In this document: piece after piece, positions 19,289-27,541 of the stretch
How the letters are laid out: each line of letters opens with the position of its first letter
Position numbering within the stretch: the first letter of the stretch is position 1
Source of the DNA: Thiomicrospira cyclica
GTDB taxonomy: Bacteria; Pseudomonadota; Gammaproteobacteria; Thiomicrospirales; Thiomicrospiraceae
Length of the DNA stretch: 47,227 nt
Direction of reading: 5' to 3'
Assembly: GCA_022736205.1 (NCBI GenBank)
Contig: DZAT01000008.1
Location: 1 to 47,227 of the forward strand
Position numbers and translations under genes: made by a program
Notes under the pieces: generated by a model
Seen by the model: only the letters and a program-made list of their open reading frames with translations
Database searches by the model: none
Told to the model about the DNA's origin: nothing

Positions 19289-19885
19289 CGTATCATCTCC
19301 AAATGTTGATGTGGGTTTGACGAGAACATCGAGGGTATTGTGGTGACCGAAAACGATGCTACAGCGTCAAATGTGGCTAAACAAACGAAGAAAACGCTCT
19401 TTATTTGTTTATAACTGCATTTTATAAGGTTTAAATTGTGCTGTCTAACACAATTTTTCAATATCAATGATAGGCAATCATCTATGATTAGGATTGTATA
19501 TGATCTTTAGGTATTAGTCTTTGTAAGTCTATTTTTAAAATCAACCTAATGATTATTATCGTTATTGTTGTTCTTATCTGAATTTTTTTGCTGCTTTTTT
19601 AGTCGGTAAAAAGCGTCATTTCTTCGTTTTTTAAGTCTTTTATCCTCAAAACACCCTGTATTAAGCACACAAATAAATATTTTTTAACATAGATTTATCG
19701 CCTTTTGGGTTTTATTAATAGTTTTTTATCTATGGTTTTTATCATAATAATTGATTGTTGTTTATTTTATTGTTTCGATAATATGGTCTTCGTGGTGATC
19801 GGAAACGATCTGCACCAAGTTTGGTGTAAGCATCACTTGGTGCGCTTACACACAGTTTTTATCTCTTCATCTAAGGAGCACCCTA
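19289..19885. promoter_or_regulatory. Divergent cbbM/cbbL control region
   Basis: This 597-bp AT-rich gap separates the two RuBisCO operons. I see no believable gene in it. Near the cbbM side, ATGAT and ATCAT words cluster between 19467 and 19504: ATGAT-AGGCA-ATCAT at 19467-19481 contains a T-N11-A core of the LysR type, and ATCAT-CT-ATGAT at 19477-19488 overlaps it. These are candidate CbbR sites, unproven. Near the cbbL side lies a structured leader described separately. No clear sigma-70 promoter with good spacing was found for either gene. Confidence 0.6.
19791..19885 (+). promoter_or_regulatory. Structured 5' leader of cbbL with alternative pairings
   Basis: Immediately upstream of cbbL: a GATCG-GAAA-CGATC hairpin with a GNRA-type loop (19797-19810). 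Next come GCACCAAGT (19812-19820) complementary to ACTTGGTGC (19835-19843), and, interleaved, GTGTAAGC (19824-19831) complementary to GCTTACAC (19844-19851). The two stems cannot both form easily. GGTGC at 19839-19843 is also complementary to GCACC at 19878-19882, which overlaps the end of the AAGGAG ribosome site, so a translation switch is possible. The pairings are seen directly; the regulation is inferred. Confidence 0.45.
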
Positions 19886-21304
19886 ATGGCTAAGAAGTAC
19901 AACGCAGGTGTAAAAGAATACCGCGCTACCTACTGGATGCCTGAATATACGCCAAAAGACAGCGATATTTTGGCCTGTTTCAAAGTCGTTCCACAACCTG
20001 GTGTTGATCGTGAAGAAGTGGCTGCAGCTGTAGCTGCCGAATCTTCGACAGGGACATGGACAACCGTATGGACTGACTTGTTAACGGATCTCGATTATTA
20101 CAAGGGTCGTGCGTACCGTATCGAAGATGTACCAGGTGATGATACCTCTTTTTATGCGTTTATTGCTTATCCAATCGACTTGTTCGAGCCTGGTTCAATT
20201 GTAAACGTGTTCACGTCGCTTGTTGGTAACGTGTTCGGCTTTAAAGCATTGCGTAGCATTCGTTTAGAAGATATTCGTTTCTCGATGGCTTACTTGACAA
20301 CGTGTGACGGTCCTCCTCACGGTATTCAAGTCGAACGTGACATGATGAACAAGTACGGTCGTCCACTATTGGGTTGTACGATTAAGCCTAAGTTGGGTCT
20401 ATCTGCCAAGAACTACGGTCGTGCGGTATACGAAGCATTACGTGGTGGTTTGGACTTCACCAAAGATGATGAAAACGTTAACAGTCAGCCATTTATGAAC
20501 TGGAAACAGCGTTTTGACTTCTGCCAGGAAGCGATCGAGAAAGCAGAGCGCGAAACAGGCGAGCGCAAAGGTCACTACTTAAACGTAACGGCTGCGACGG
20601 CTGAAGAAATGATGAAGCGTGCAGAGTACGCGAAAGAAATCGGTTCTCCGATTATCATGACCGACTACATCACGGCTGGTTTCTCTGCACATACGTCGAT
20701 TTCTCGCTTTTGTAAGCAAAACGGCATCCTGTTGCACGTTCACCGCGCGATGCATGGCGTAATCGACCGTAACCCAATGCATGGTATCCACTTCCGCGTA
20801 TTGGCTAAGATCTTACGTTTGATGGGTGGCGATCACCTACACTCAGGAACGGTTGTGGGTAAGTTGGAAGGCGACCGTACAGCGACTTTGGGTTGGATCG
20901 ATATCATGCGTGAAGACTTCGTTAAAGAAGATCGCTCACGTGGCATTATGTTCGATCAAGACTTCGGCTATATGCCAGGTATGATCCCAGTGGCTTCTGG
21001 TGGTATTCACGTATGGCATATGCCAGCGTTGGTCAACATCTTCGGTGACGACTCTGTATTACAGTTCGGTGGTGGTACTTTAGGTCACCCATGGGGCAAC
21101 GCAGCAGGCGCTTGTGCTAACCGCGTGGCGCTCGAAGCGTGTGTTCAAGCACGTAACGAAGGTGCAGAGCTTGAAAAGGCGGGCGGTGATATCCTGCGTA
21201 AAGCGGGTGAGTCTAGCCCAGAGTTGAAAGTAGCGTTAGAAACTTGGAAAGAAATCCGTTTCGAATTCGACACGGTTGATAAGTTAGACGCAGCGCACAA
21301 GTAA
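19886..21304 (+). CDS. cbbL: Form I RuBisCO large subunit (form IA)
   Basis: A 472-aa form I large subunit. Lys167 in [10 protein letters not shown] and Lys193 in [10 protein letters not shown] correspond to the catalytic and carbamylated lysines (175 and 201 in spinach numbering). Loop 6 is GTVVGKLEG. The N terminus ([12 protein letters not shown]) is typical of form IA proteins of sulfur oxidisers and nitrifiers. The small subunit follows 74 bp later and activase genes after that, the non-carboxysomal arrangement; no cso genes are present in the window. The ATG has AAGGAG at 19873-19878. Form IA is expected to serve when CO2 is lower or O2 higher than the form II enzyme tolerates. Confidence 0.98.
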   Translation: MAKKYNAGVKEYRATYWMPEYTPKDSDILACFKVVPQPGVDREEVAAAVAAESSTGTWTTVWTDLLTDLDYYKGRAYRIEDVPGDDTSFYAFIAYPIDLFEPGSIVNVFTSLVGNVFGFKALRSIRLEDIRFSMAYLTTCDGPPHGIQVERDMMNKYGRPLLGCTIKPKLGLSAKNYGRAVYEALRGGLDFTKDDENVNSQPFMNWKQRFDFCQEAIEKAERETGERKGHYLNVTAATAEEMMKRAEYAKEIGSPIIMTDYITAGFSAHTSISRFCKQNGILLHVHRAMHGVIDRNPMHGIHFRVLAKILRLMGGDHLHSGTVVGKLEGDRTATLGWIDIMREDFVKEDRSRGIMFDQDFGYMPGMIPVASGGIHVWHMPALVNIFGDDSVLQFGGGTLGHPWGNAAGACANRVALEACVQARNEGAELEKAGGDILRKAGESSPELKVALETWKEIRFEFDTVDKLDAAHK

Positions 21305-21378
21305 TGCGTTGGGATGTTCGTCGTAAGATTGATGAACATCCTCACTAAACACCATATTTAATTTTTTGAGGTGAACAA

Positions 21379-21735
21379 ATGAGTGAAATGCAAGACTATA
21401 AGTCACGTGTATCAGACCCTTCAAGCCGTAAGTTCGAGACGTTTTCTTACTTGCCAGCATTGACCGAAGCAGAAATCCGTAAGCAAGTAGAGTATATTGT
21501 GTCTAAGGGCTTAAATCCCGCCGTAGAACATACCGAGCCAGAAAACCAGATGGATAACTATTGGTATATGTGGAAGTTGCCGATGTTTGGTGAAACAGAT
21601 ATCGACGCCATTTTAGCTGAATGCAAATCTTGTAAAGATGCTAACCCAGGTAATCACGTACGCTTGATTGGTTATGATAACTTCAAGCAATCGTTGGGTG
21701 CGTCTATGGTTATTTACCGTGGAAATACCAAATAA
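21379..21735 (+). CDS. cbbS: Form I RuBisCO small subunit
   Basis: A 118-aa protein of the usual bacterial small-subunit length. The conserved [11 protein letters not shown] core sits about residues 54-64, and a C-terminal [12 protein letters not shown] strand follows. Eight copies cap the L8 core of form I RuBisCO and are needed for full activity. The ribosome site is TTGAGGTGAAC before the ATG. It shares the mRNA of cbbL and is followed by a hairpin repeat and a strong terminator before cbbQ1. Confidence 0.97.
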   Translation: MSEMQDYKSRVSDPSSRKFETFSYLPALTEAEIRKQVEYIVSKGLNPAVEHTEPENQMDNYWYMWKLPMFGETDIDAILAECKSCKDANPGNHVRLIGYDNFKQSLGASMVIYRGNTK

Positions 21736-21741
21736 GAAAGG

Positions 21742-21864
21742 TTAAGCCTATTACGCAGCCATCTTGCGTTGTTGGTGCGGTGCTCTCAACAGTCATGTAG
21801 GTTACTACACTCCTGTTGCTGCGCTCCTACCGCCTAGCAATTTTGACTGCTCATGACGGCTTAA
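21742..21864. repeat. Long imperfect hairpin repeat, copy A (cbbS-cbbQ1 gap)
   Basis: A 123-bp element with ends TTAAGCC / GGCTTAA and a central TGTAG-GTTA-CTACA hairpin. It aligns along its length with 22816-22941. End and centre base pairs differ between copies but stay complementary. It lies directly after the cbbS stop. Confidence 0.8.
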
Positions 21865-21915
21865 TACTTCCTTATGCCAACAAACTTTTCTGTTATCGCT
21901 GCATAGCAGAGTGTT

Positions 21916-21946
21916 AACCCCAAGCAGCAATGTTTGGGGTTTTTTA
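21916..21946 (+). terminator. Terminator between cbbS and cbbQ1
   Basis: AACCCCAA (21916-21923) and TTGGGGTT (21934-21941) form a GC-rich stem with a T run directly after. It should strongly reduce readthrough from cbbLS into the activase genes. Confidence 0.85.
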
Positions 21947-21983
21947 TCTGTGATAAGGCGTTTTCGAGTGTCTTATCACAGAT
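21946..21983 (+). promoter_or_regulatory. 12-bp stem-loop in the cbbQ1 leader
   Basis: ATCTGTGATAAG (21946-21957) and CTTATCACAGAT (21972-21983) are perfectly complementary around a 14-nt loop, 32 bp before the cbbQ1 start. It could be an operator, an mRNA-stabilising 5' hairpin or a processing site behind the terminator. No promoter was identified. Confidence 0.6.
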
Positions 21984-22015
21984 GAATTGAGTACCACCTT
22001 TTTAGGAGCCTTGCC

Positions 22016-22819
22016 ATGTCAGATTTACTTGCTCAATACCGTGTGACCAAAGAGCCTTATTACGAACCTCAAGCCGATGAGATTGAACTCTACGAAGCTG
22101 CTTATGAAAATCGTTTGCCTGTGATGCTTAAAGGACCAACGGGTTGTGGTAAGTCGCGCTTTGTCGAATATATGGCGTATCGTTTGGGTAAGCCGTTAAT
22201 CACGGTTGCTTGTAACGAAGACATGACAGCGGCAGACTTAGTGGGTCGTTGGTTGTTGGATAAAGACGGTACACGTTGGCAAGATGGTCCGTTGACCTTG
22301 GCAGCACGTATGGGTGCGATTTGTTATCTTGATGAAATCGTCGAGGCGCGTCAAGATACCACCGTGGTGATTCACCCCTTGACGGATCACCGTCGTACCT
22401 TGCCAATTGATAAGAAAGGTGAGTTGGTTGAAGCGCATCCCGATTTTCAGTTGGTGATTTCGTACAACCCTGGCTATCAAAACTTAATGAAAGATTTGAA
22501 GCAATCGACCAAGCAACGTTTTGCAGGCTTTGATTTTGATTACCCTAGTGAAGTGACCGAAGCGAAAGTCATTAGCCGAGAAGCAGGCATCAGCTTAGGG
22601 GATGCTGAAAAGTTGGTGCAGATTGCCCAGCGGGCGCGTAACCTTAAAGGTCATGGCTTAGATGAAGGGATTTCGACACGTCTGTGTATTTATGCAGGCA
22701 AATTGATTGCTAAAGGTGTTGAACCTAAGTCGGCTTGCAAAATGGCGATGGTGCGTCCGATTACCGATGATGCCGATATTCGCGATACGTTGGATGCCAC
22801 AATCGCGACCTTCTTCTAA
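22016..22819 (+). CDS. cbbQ: CbbQ1, MoxR-type AAA+ RuBisCO activase (form I operon)
   Basis: A 267-aa AAA+ protein, closely similar to the CbbQ2 of this window: Walker A GPTGCGKS at 40-47, Walker B ending in Asp106-Glu107, ITDDADIRD near the end. It should hexamerise and, with CbbO1, reactivate the form I enzyme. The start has TAGGAGCC in front. A hairpin repeat begins at the last codons and fills the gap to cbbO1. The two CbbQ copies in one window fit the form-specific Q1O1 and Q2O2 systems known from acidithiobacilli. Confidence 0.95.
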   Translation: MSDLLAQYRVTKEPYYEPQADEIELYEAAYENRLPVMLKGPTGCGKSRFVEYMAYRLGKPLITVACNEDMTAADLVGRWLLDKDGTRWQDGPLTLAARMGAICYLDEIVEARQDTTVVIHPLTDHRRTLPIDKKGELVEAHPDFQLVISYNPGYQNLMKDLKQSTKQRFAGFDFDYPSEVTEAKVISREAGISLGDAEKLVQIAQRARNLKGHGLDEGISTRLCIYAGKLIAKGVEPKSACKMAMVRPITDDADIRDTLDATIATFF

Positions 22820-22941
22820 AACCTACTGCGCAGCTGAATTTCTTTGTTACTGCGGTGCTCACACATGCGTCATGTACTCGTGTACATTCCTTGTGTTGCG
22901 CGCCTTGCGCCGCGAACTTCAACTGCTCATAACGGTTTTAG
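22816..22941. repeat. Long imperfect hairpin repeat, copy B (cbbQ1-cbbO1 gap)
   Basis: A 126-bp relative of 21742-21864 with ends CTAAAACC / GGTTTTAG and centre ATGTAC-TCGT-GTACAT. Shared blocks include TGCGGTGCTC and AACTGCTCAT/GACTGCTCAT. It overlaps the cbbQ1 stop codon, so it provides the end of that gene. Confidence 0.8.
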
Positions 22942-22974
22942 TGCATTCTAACGCACGCAATCGGAGAAAAAACG

Positions 22975-25332
22975 ATGTCGATTGATATTCAGGCTTTCAT
23001 TGCTAACTTAAGCTGTGCGCAAAAATCGCACATTGTGCGCGATGCACTAGAGGGTAGCATTGAAGAAGCCCAGCGTGTGATGTCGCCCAATGGCATTCAG
23101 ACCTATCTTGACGGGGTGAGTGCGCTGTGTAATTTGGGTAAAGGCGAAGACCTCCTTGTGTCGTATCTCGAAAATATGCCCGAAGTGGCGCGCGAGATTG
23201 GCGAAGATGCGGTCGGTGAAATCGTGCTGGTATTGCTCAAGCTGGCTTCACAAACCTCAGGTCCTGTGCTGGCGCTGATGGTGTCGAGTATGCCGATGGC
23301 ATCGAAGCGTTTGGGCGACATTGCCGTATTTAAGGGTTATTTAAGTCTGCTTGAGCGCATGGTTGCTTTAGCACCGCGTGGTTTGCGTCCGTTTTTAGCC
23401 AATGTCGATCACCTATTAACGCTGTTGACCTTAGGTGGGCTACGTCGTTGGGTGATGTATGGCGCAGAAACCTATCGTCGTGATTTTACCGCGCAAATTG
23501 CCTATTTTTCGTTAGAGTCTGCCGATGCACACAGCATGATTCAGTCTCAGCGTCGTGGGGTGTTATTTATCGACGCGCAACGTAAGTTGCAAATGTATTT
23601 GCGTGCTTTTTGGAATCGTGAGTTTTACTTGCGTCCGACGTCTGGCGACTACGAAAACAAAGAAGGTTACAAGCCTTACATCGAAAAAGGCGCGGTGTTT
23701 GTACCCGATGCTTATGATGATGTTGATGGTATTGGCGGCATGGAAGTTTATCGTGCAGTAGCAGCACATACGGCAGCACATATCATGTACACCAAGGCAG
23801 CGATTCAGGCAGACAATCTGAATATGTTTCAGCGTATTTGTGTGGCAGTGTTTGAAGATGCGCGCGTTGAAGCCAATGCCATTGCGCGTTTTCCAGGCTT
23901 AAAAAACCTGTGGTTATCATTGATGCCAACCCCTGAGCAAATTCAGGCGCAAGATCCCTTTTTAGCCGATTTGCTGCTGCTGGCGCGTGGCTTATTAGAT
24001 GAAGATTTTGTTGCCCCTACCGAGTTACAGCGCGATTGGATTGGACGCTTCCGCGAAGCCATGCAAAGCAAAGCCGATGATAACCAGATGGCATGGGATT
24101 TGGGCGTGACCTATTGCGGTCAGTTGCTCAGTAAAATGCAAGCACGCTTGTCGTCGGTCGTGATGGCAGGCTTGCCAATTGTTTATCGTGATGATAATCG
24201 CTTTATCTGGGATTTTGCTGAACTTGATTGGGAAGGCGATGGTTCGAGTTATACCCCAGCCAGTCAACGTGCCGAGCGTCGTCATGTTGGGTTGATGGAG
24301 TTTATTAACGAAATCGACTCCGAAATGACGGGTGACATGGAAGACGATGGTGAAGTGTTGGTATTATCGACCGAGCTTTACCAGTACGAAGATAATGGCG
24401 TTAGCTTTAATGATTTGGAAGGCAAAGAACCTATCTTAGGACCTTTCCACTATCCCGAATGGGATTACCAAGTGCAGGTTCACCGTCCCGATTGGGCAAC
24501 AGTGTACGAGCGTCGTTTACCGCGCGGTGATCGTAACGAAGTGGATAATATCTTGCGCGACCACAAAGGCGTTGCCACACGATTGAAACACATTATCGAT
24601 ATGTTGCAACCGCGTGGCTTGCAGATCGAGCGCAAACAAACCGAAGGCGATGATCTCGATTTAGATGCTGCGGTGCGGGCGATGATTGATTTGCGTATGG
24701 GCAATACCCCCGATGATCGTATTCAGATGCGTCGTATTCAAAAGCACCGTGATGTGGCGGTGATGGTGTTGATGGACTTATCACAATCCACTAACGATTT
24801 GGTGCGTGGCAGCGATAAAACCATTTTGCAACTCACCAAGGAAGCAACCGCCTTGTTAGCTTGGGCGCTTGATGGTATTGGTGATCGTTTTGCGGTGCAT
24901 GGCTTTGCGTCCGATTCTCGTCATGATGTGCAGTATTACCGTTTCAAAGATTACTTCGAGCAGTGGGACGAGCACGCACAAGCACGCTTGGCGGGGATGA
25001 CGGGTCAACTGTCTACCCGTATGGGGGCGGCGATGCGCCATGCAGGCAAACACTTAGGTAAGCAGCAGGCACAGAAAAAATTGATGTTGGTGATTACCGA
25101 CGGCGAACCTGCTGATATCGATGTTGATGATCCGCAGCACTTGCGTTTTGATGCTAAAAAAGCGGTAGAAGCGTTGAAATCTCAAGGCATTACGCCTTAC
25201 TGCATTAGCCTAGATCCGCATGCCGATACCTATGTGTCGCGCATTTTTGGTGACAAGATGTATGCGGTGGTCGATAACGTGCAAAAACTTCCCGAGAAGT
25301 TGCCACAATTGTTTATGTCGTTAACGAAATAA
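22975..25332 (+). CDS. cbbO: CbbO1, VWA-domain RuBisCO activase adaptor (form I operon)
   Basis: A 785-aa homologue of the CbbO2 in this window, with a helical N-terminal half and a C-terminal VWA domain. DLSQS near residue 600 forms the MIDAS site and TDGEPADID lies near 706. It should bridge the CbbQ1 hexamer to form I RuBisCO. Ribosome site TCGGAG precedes the ATG. It is 37 residues longer than CbbO2, with an acidic insert around the MTGDMEDDGEV stretch before the VWA domain. The operon ends in two successive bidirectional hairpins. Confidence 0.94.
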   Translation: MSIDIQAFIANLSCAQKSHIVRDALEGSIEEAQRVMSPNGIQTYLDGVSALCNLGKGEDLLVSYLENMPEVAREIGEDAVGEIVLVLLKLASQTSGPVLALMVSSMPMASKRLGDIAVFKGYLSLLERMVALAPRGLRPFLANVDHLLTLLTLGGLRRWVMYGAETYRRDFTAQIAYFSLESADAHSMIQSQRRGVLFIDAQRKLQMYLRAFWNREFYLRPTSGDYENKEGYKPYIEKGAVFVPDAYDDVDGIGGMEVYRAVAAHTAAHIMYTKAAIQADNLNMFQRICVAVFEDARVEANAIARFPGLKNLWLSLMPTPEQIQAQDPFLADLLLLARGLLDEDFVAPTELQRDWIGRFREAMQSKADDNQMAWDLGVTYCGQLLSKMQARLSSVVMAGLPIVYRDDNRFIWDFAELDWEGDGSSYTPASQRAERRHVGLMEFINEIDSEMTGDMEDDGEVLVLSTELYQYEDNGVSFNDLEGKEPILGPFHYPEWDYQVQVHRPDWATVYERRLPRGDRNEVDNILRDHKGVATRLKHIIDMLQPRGLQIERKQTEGDDLDLDAAVRAMIDLRMGNTPDDRIQMRRIQKHRDVAVMVLMDLSQSTNDLVRGSDKTILQLTKEATALLAWALDGIGDRFAVHGFASDSRHDVQYYRFKDYFEQWDEHAQARLAGMTGQLSTRMGAAMRHAGKHLGKQQAQKKLMLVITDGEPADIDVDDPQHLRFDAKKAVEALKSQGITPYCISLDPHADTYVSRIFGDKMYAVVDNVQKLPEKLPQLFMSLTK

Positions 25333-25350
25333 CCGATAAACAAACCAATC

Positions 25351-25377
25351 AAAAAAGCGAGCCAGTCTCGCTTTTTT
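25351..25377. terminator. Bidirectional terminator after cbbO1
   Basis: AAAAAAGCGAG (25351-25361) and CTCGCTTTTTT (25367-25377) form a perfect 11-bp stem around a five-base loop, with T and A runs serving both strands. Confidence 0.88.
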
Positions 25378-25460
25378 AATCGACGTGTTTTATTATGTTG
25401 TCAAAATATAAGCACTATCACGTTTCGCAAGTCTTAGCTATTTTGTGAGTATCGTGAGAT

Positions 25461-25492
25461 GAAAAAAGGAAGTCAATCAACTTCCTTTTTTC
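25461..25492. terminator. Bidirectional terminator for the double-PAS chemoreceptor
   Basis: GAAAAAAGGAAG (25461-25472) and CTTCCTTTTTTC (25481-25492) form a 12-bp stem with an eight-base loop just past the minus-strand chemoreceptor stop. The 83 bp between this and the previous terminator hold no ORF. Confidence 0.88.
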
Positions 25493-25506
25493 ATATGTGG
25501 CGCGAA

Positions 25507-27336
25507 TTAAAACTCGCCCCAGTCACCACCTTCTGCTTTTTTGGGTGCGGGTAGTGCCGCTGTCTTTCGGATAGGCGCAGCATGCGCAGATGTTTTTATC
25601 GTCTTCGTCGGGTGACAATGGCGATGATTGTCATCTGCAGACACACCTGTGTTAAAAAATGCCATATTCTTTTGTAGGCTTTCTGCCTCATTGTTTAAGC
25701 TGGTTGCCGCAGCGGTTGTTTCTTCAACTAACGCAGCATTTTCTTGTGTCATGCGGTCAATGTCGGCAACAGACTGATTGACTAAGTTAATGCCAACTGC
25801 CTGCTCTTTAGACGCATTAGCAATTTGTTCTACCATGCTCGCGACCTGTAACACCGATGCTGAAATGCCATTCAGCATTTCTCCCGACTTATCGGCAAGT
25901 TGTGTTCCAGTGTGAATACGGTTAACACTATCCTCAATCAATCCTTTAATATCTTTTGCAGCATCAGCCGACTTGCCTGCTAGCGCGCGAACTTCACTGG
26001 CAACCACGGCGAAACCGCGACCATGCTCACCTGCACGCGCCGCTTCAACGGCAGCGTTAAGCGCTAACAAATTGGTTTGGAAGGCGATGCTATCAATCAG
26101 CGTTACGATATCGGCAATTTTACTGCTCGACTCCTGAATCGACTTCATGGCGTTAATGGTATCGTTCATAACGATAACGCCTGCTGCCGACTGTTGTTGT
26201 ACTTGTTGTGTTAGGTCTGCTACTTTGCGCGCGTTCTCAGTGTTCGTTTGCACGGCAGAAGTCATTTCGTGCATGGTCGAGCTGGTTTCTTCTAAAGCAG
26301 ATGCTTGCTCTTGGACGCGAGCGGATAAGTCTAAAGAACCTTGAGAGATTTGCGCCGAAGCATCGTTAACCACAAATGCTGATGACGAAGCGGCTTGCAC
26401 AATGCCACTGAGCTTGTCTGCCATATTGTTAATGGCACTTTGTAATTCACCCAACTGACCAGAAAAAGTCCCTTCAACGCGACGGGTTAGGTTGCCATTC
26501 GACATGTCTAACAAAACATCACTGACGTGAGTCACTGCTTGTGCCAGCATCAGTTTGTTGTTCTCGTTTTCTGTGACATCGTTAGCGTATTTGACCACCT
26601 TATAAACCTTGCCGTCACTATCTAAAATGGGATTATAACTGGCTTCAATCCAGACAACTTTGCCCCCTTTGCCGATGCGCTTGTAAGTTGCAGATAAAAA
26701 CTTTCCTGATGCTAAGGTTGTCCAAAACTGGGCATACTCAGTGCCTTTAGCATAGTCAGGATCAATAAACATGCGATGTTGTTGTCCCACAATATCACTT
26801 AATTGATAGCCTAACAGGTTTAAAAAGTTATCGTTTGCTGTTAAAACTTTCCCTTGCAAGTCAAACTCGATGACTGCCATCGAGCGACTGATCGCTCTCA
26901 ACTGACCTTGATTGTCACTTTCAATCAGTGCTTTTTGCGTGATATCGCTGGCAAACTTGATTACTTTGTAAGGTTTGCCGCTGCTGTCTAGCACAGGGTT
27001 GTAAGAAGCCTCAATCCAGACCCCTTTACCACCTTTACCAACGCGTTTAAACCGATCTGCGAAAAAATCACCACGATTTAAGCGCTGCCAAAACTGACTG
27101 TATTCCACGCTATTAGCATAGCTTGACTCGACAAACAAACGATGATGTTGTCCTTGCACTTCGCTTAAACTATAGCCAAGGGTTTTTAAGAAATTGTCGT
27201 TTGCTGTTAGAATCTTTCCTGTTAAATCGAACTCAATCACTGCCATACTGCGACCGATTGCCGTTAGCTTGTCAGTTTGTTCTTGTAAGGAGGCGGTGCA
27301 CGCTTGTAACTTGCGTTTGGTGTTGTTGCAAAACAT
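25507..27336 (-). CDS. Soluble chemoreceptor with two tandem PAS domains
   Basis: A 609-aa methyl-accepting chemotaxis protein without membrane helices. Two near-duplicate PAS domains (about 25-140 and 147-262) share GRSMAVIEFDL / SRSMAVIEFDL and WIEASYNP blocks, which points to a recent internal duplication. A HAMP-like linker (about 270-325) and the standard signalling hairpin with [16 protein letters not shown] follow. The C terminus is a Pro/Ala-rich linker ending in DWGEF, resembling the CheR/CheB-binding pentapeptide. Cytoplasmic PAS receptors usually sense redox, oxygen or internal metabolites; the cofactor cannot be told. The ribosome site at the ATG is weak, and an in-frame TAA lies just upstream, so the start cannot be moved into the 9-bp repeat. 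Confidence 0.93.
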   Translation of the reverse strand: MFCNNTKRKLQACTASLQEQTDKLTAIGRSMAVIEFDLTGKILTANDNFLKTLGYSLSEVQGQHHRLFVESSYANSVEYSQFWQRLNRGDFFADRFKRVGKGGKGVWIEASYNPVLDSSGKPYKVIKFASDITQKALIESDNQGQLRAISRSMAVIEFDLQGKVLTANDNFLNLLGYQLSDIVGQQHRMFIDPDYAKGTEYAQFWTTLASGKFLSATYKRIGKGGKVVWIEASYNPILDSDGKVYKVVKYANDVTENENNKLMLAQAVTHVSDVLLDMSNGNLTRRVEGTFSGQLGELQSAINNMADKLSGIVQAASSSAFVVNDASAQISQGSLDLSARVQEQASALEETSSTMHEMTSAVQTNTENARKVADLTQQVQQQSAAGVIVMNDTINAMKSIQESSSKIADIVTLIDSIAFQTNLLALNAAVEAARAGEHGRGFAVVASEVRALAGKSADAAKDIKGLIEDSVNRIHTGTQLADKSGEMLNGISASVLQVASMVEQIANASKEQAVGINLVNQSVADIDRMTQENAALVEETTAAATSLNNEAESLQKNMAFFNTGVSADDNHRHCHPTKTIKTSAHAAPIRKTAALPAPKKAEGGDWGEF

Positions 27337-27362
27337 ATATCGTTATCCACTTTTTAATACAA

Positions 27363-27420
27363 TCAAGAGGGTCAAGAGGGTCAAGAGGGTCAAGAGGGTC
27401 AAGAGGGTCAAGAGGGTCAA
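27363..27420. repeat. 9-bp tandem repeat upstream of the double-PAS chemoreceptor
   Basis: Six identical TCAAGAGGG units (27363-27416) plus TCAA, beginning 27 bp before the minus-strand start codon. On the gene's strand each unit contains TTGACC, a -35-like word. A TACAAT with a preceding TG lies just upstream on that strand (27421-27426). Copy-number change by slippage is plausible. Confidence 0.93.
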
Positions 27421-27487
27421 ATTGTAACATTTTTCTACTTTTTTAAGTCCTCTTCTAGCATTAAATTTATTAATTCATTAATAATTG

Positions 27488-27519
27488 TGCCCTATGTTGT
27501 ATTTTTTACAAATAGGGCA
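27488..27519 (-). terminator. Stem-loop after the 131-aa unknown gene
   Basis: TGCCCTAT and ATAGGGCA arms (27488-27495, 27512-27519) with an inner TTGT/ACAA pairing lie 22 bp past the stop of the minus-strand gene. There is no proper T tract, so termination is uncertain. Confidence 0.35.
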
Positions 27520-27541
27520 TAAATCCAATGCTGCTTATGAC

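Noticed and set aside
19812..19851. H-type pseudoknot in the cbbL leader
   Set aside because: The two stems are correctly interleaved, but no bases remain to span the 9-bp first stem, so alternative hairpins are more likely.
19705..19893. 62-codon hydrophobic reading frame in the cbbM-cbbL gap
   Set aside because: It overlaps the cbbL start and its ribosome site, lacks its own ribosome site, and its hydrophobic residues come from AT-rich sequence.
27363..27420. CRISPR-like array
   Set aside because: Units are 9 bp and contiguous with no spacers; a simple tandem repeat.
27123..27446. Reading frames through the 9-bp repeat giving KRV or GSR repeats
   Set aside because: They lie antisense to the start of the double-PAS receptor and owe their openness to the repeat; no ribosome site.
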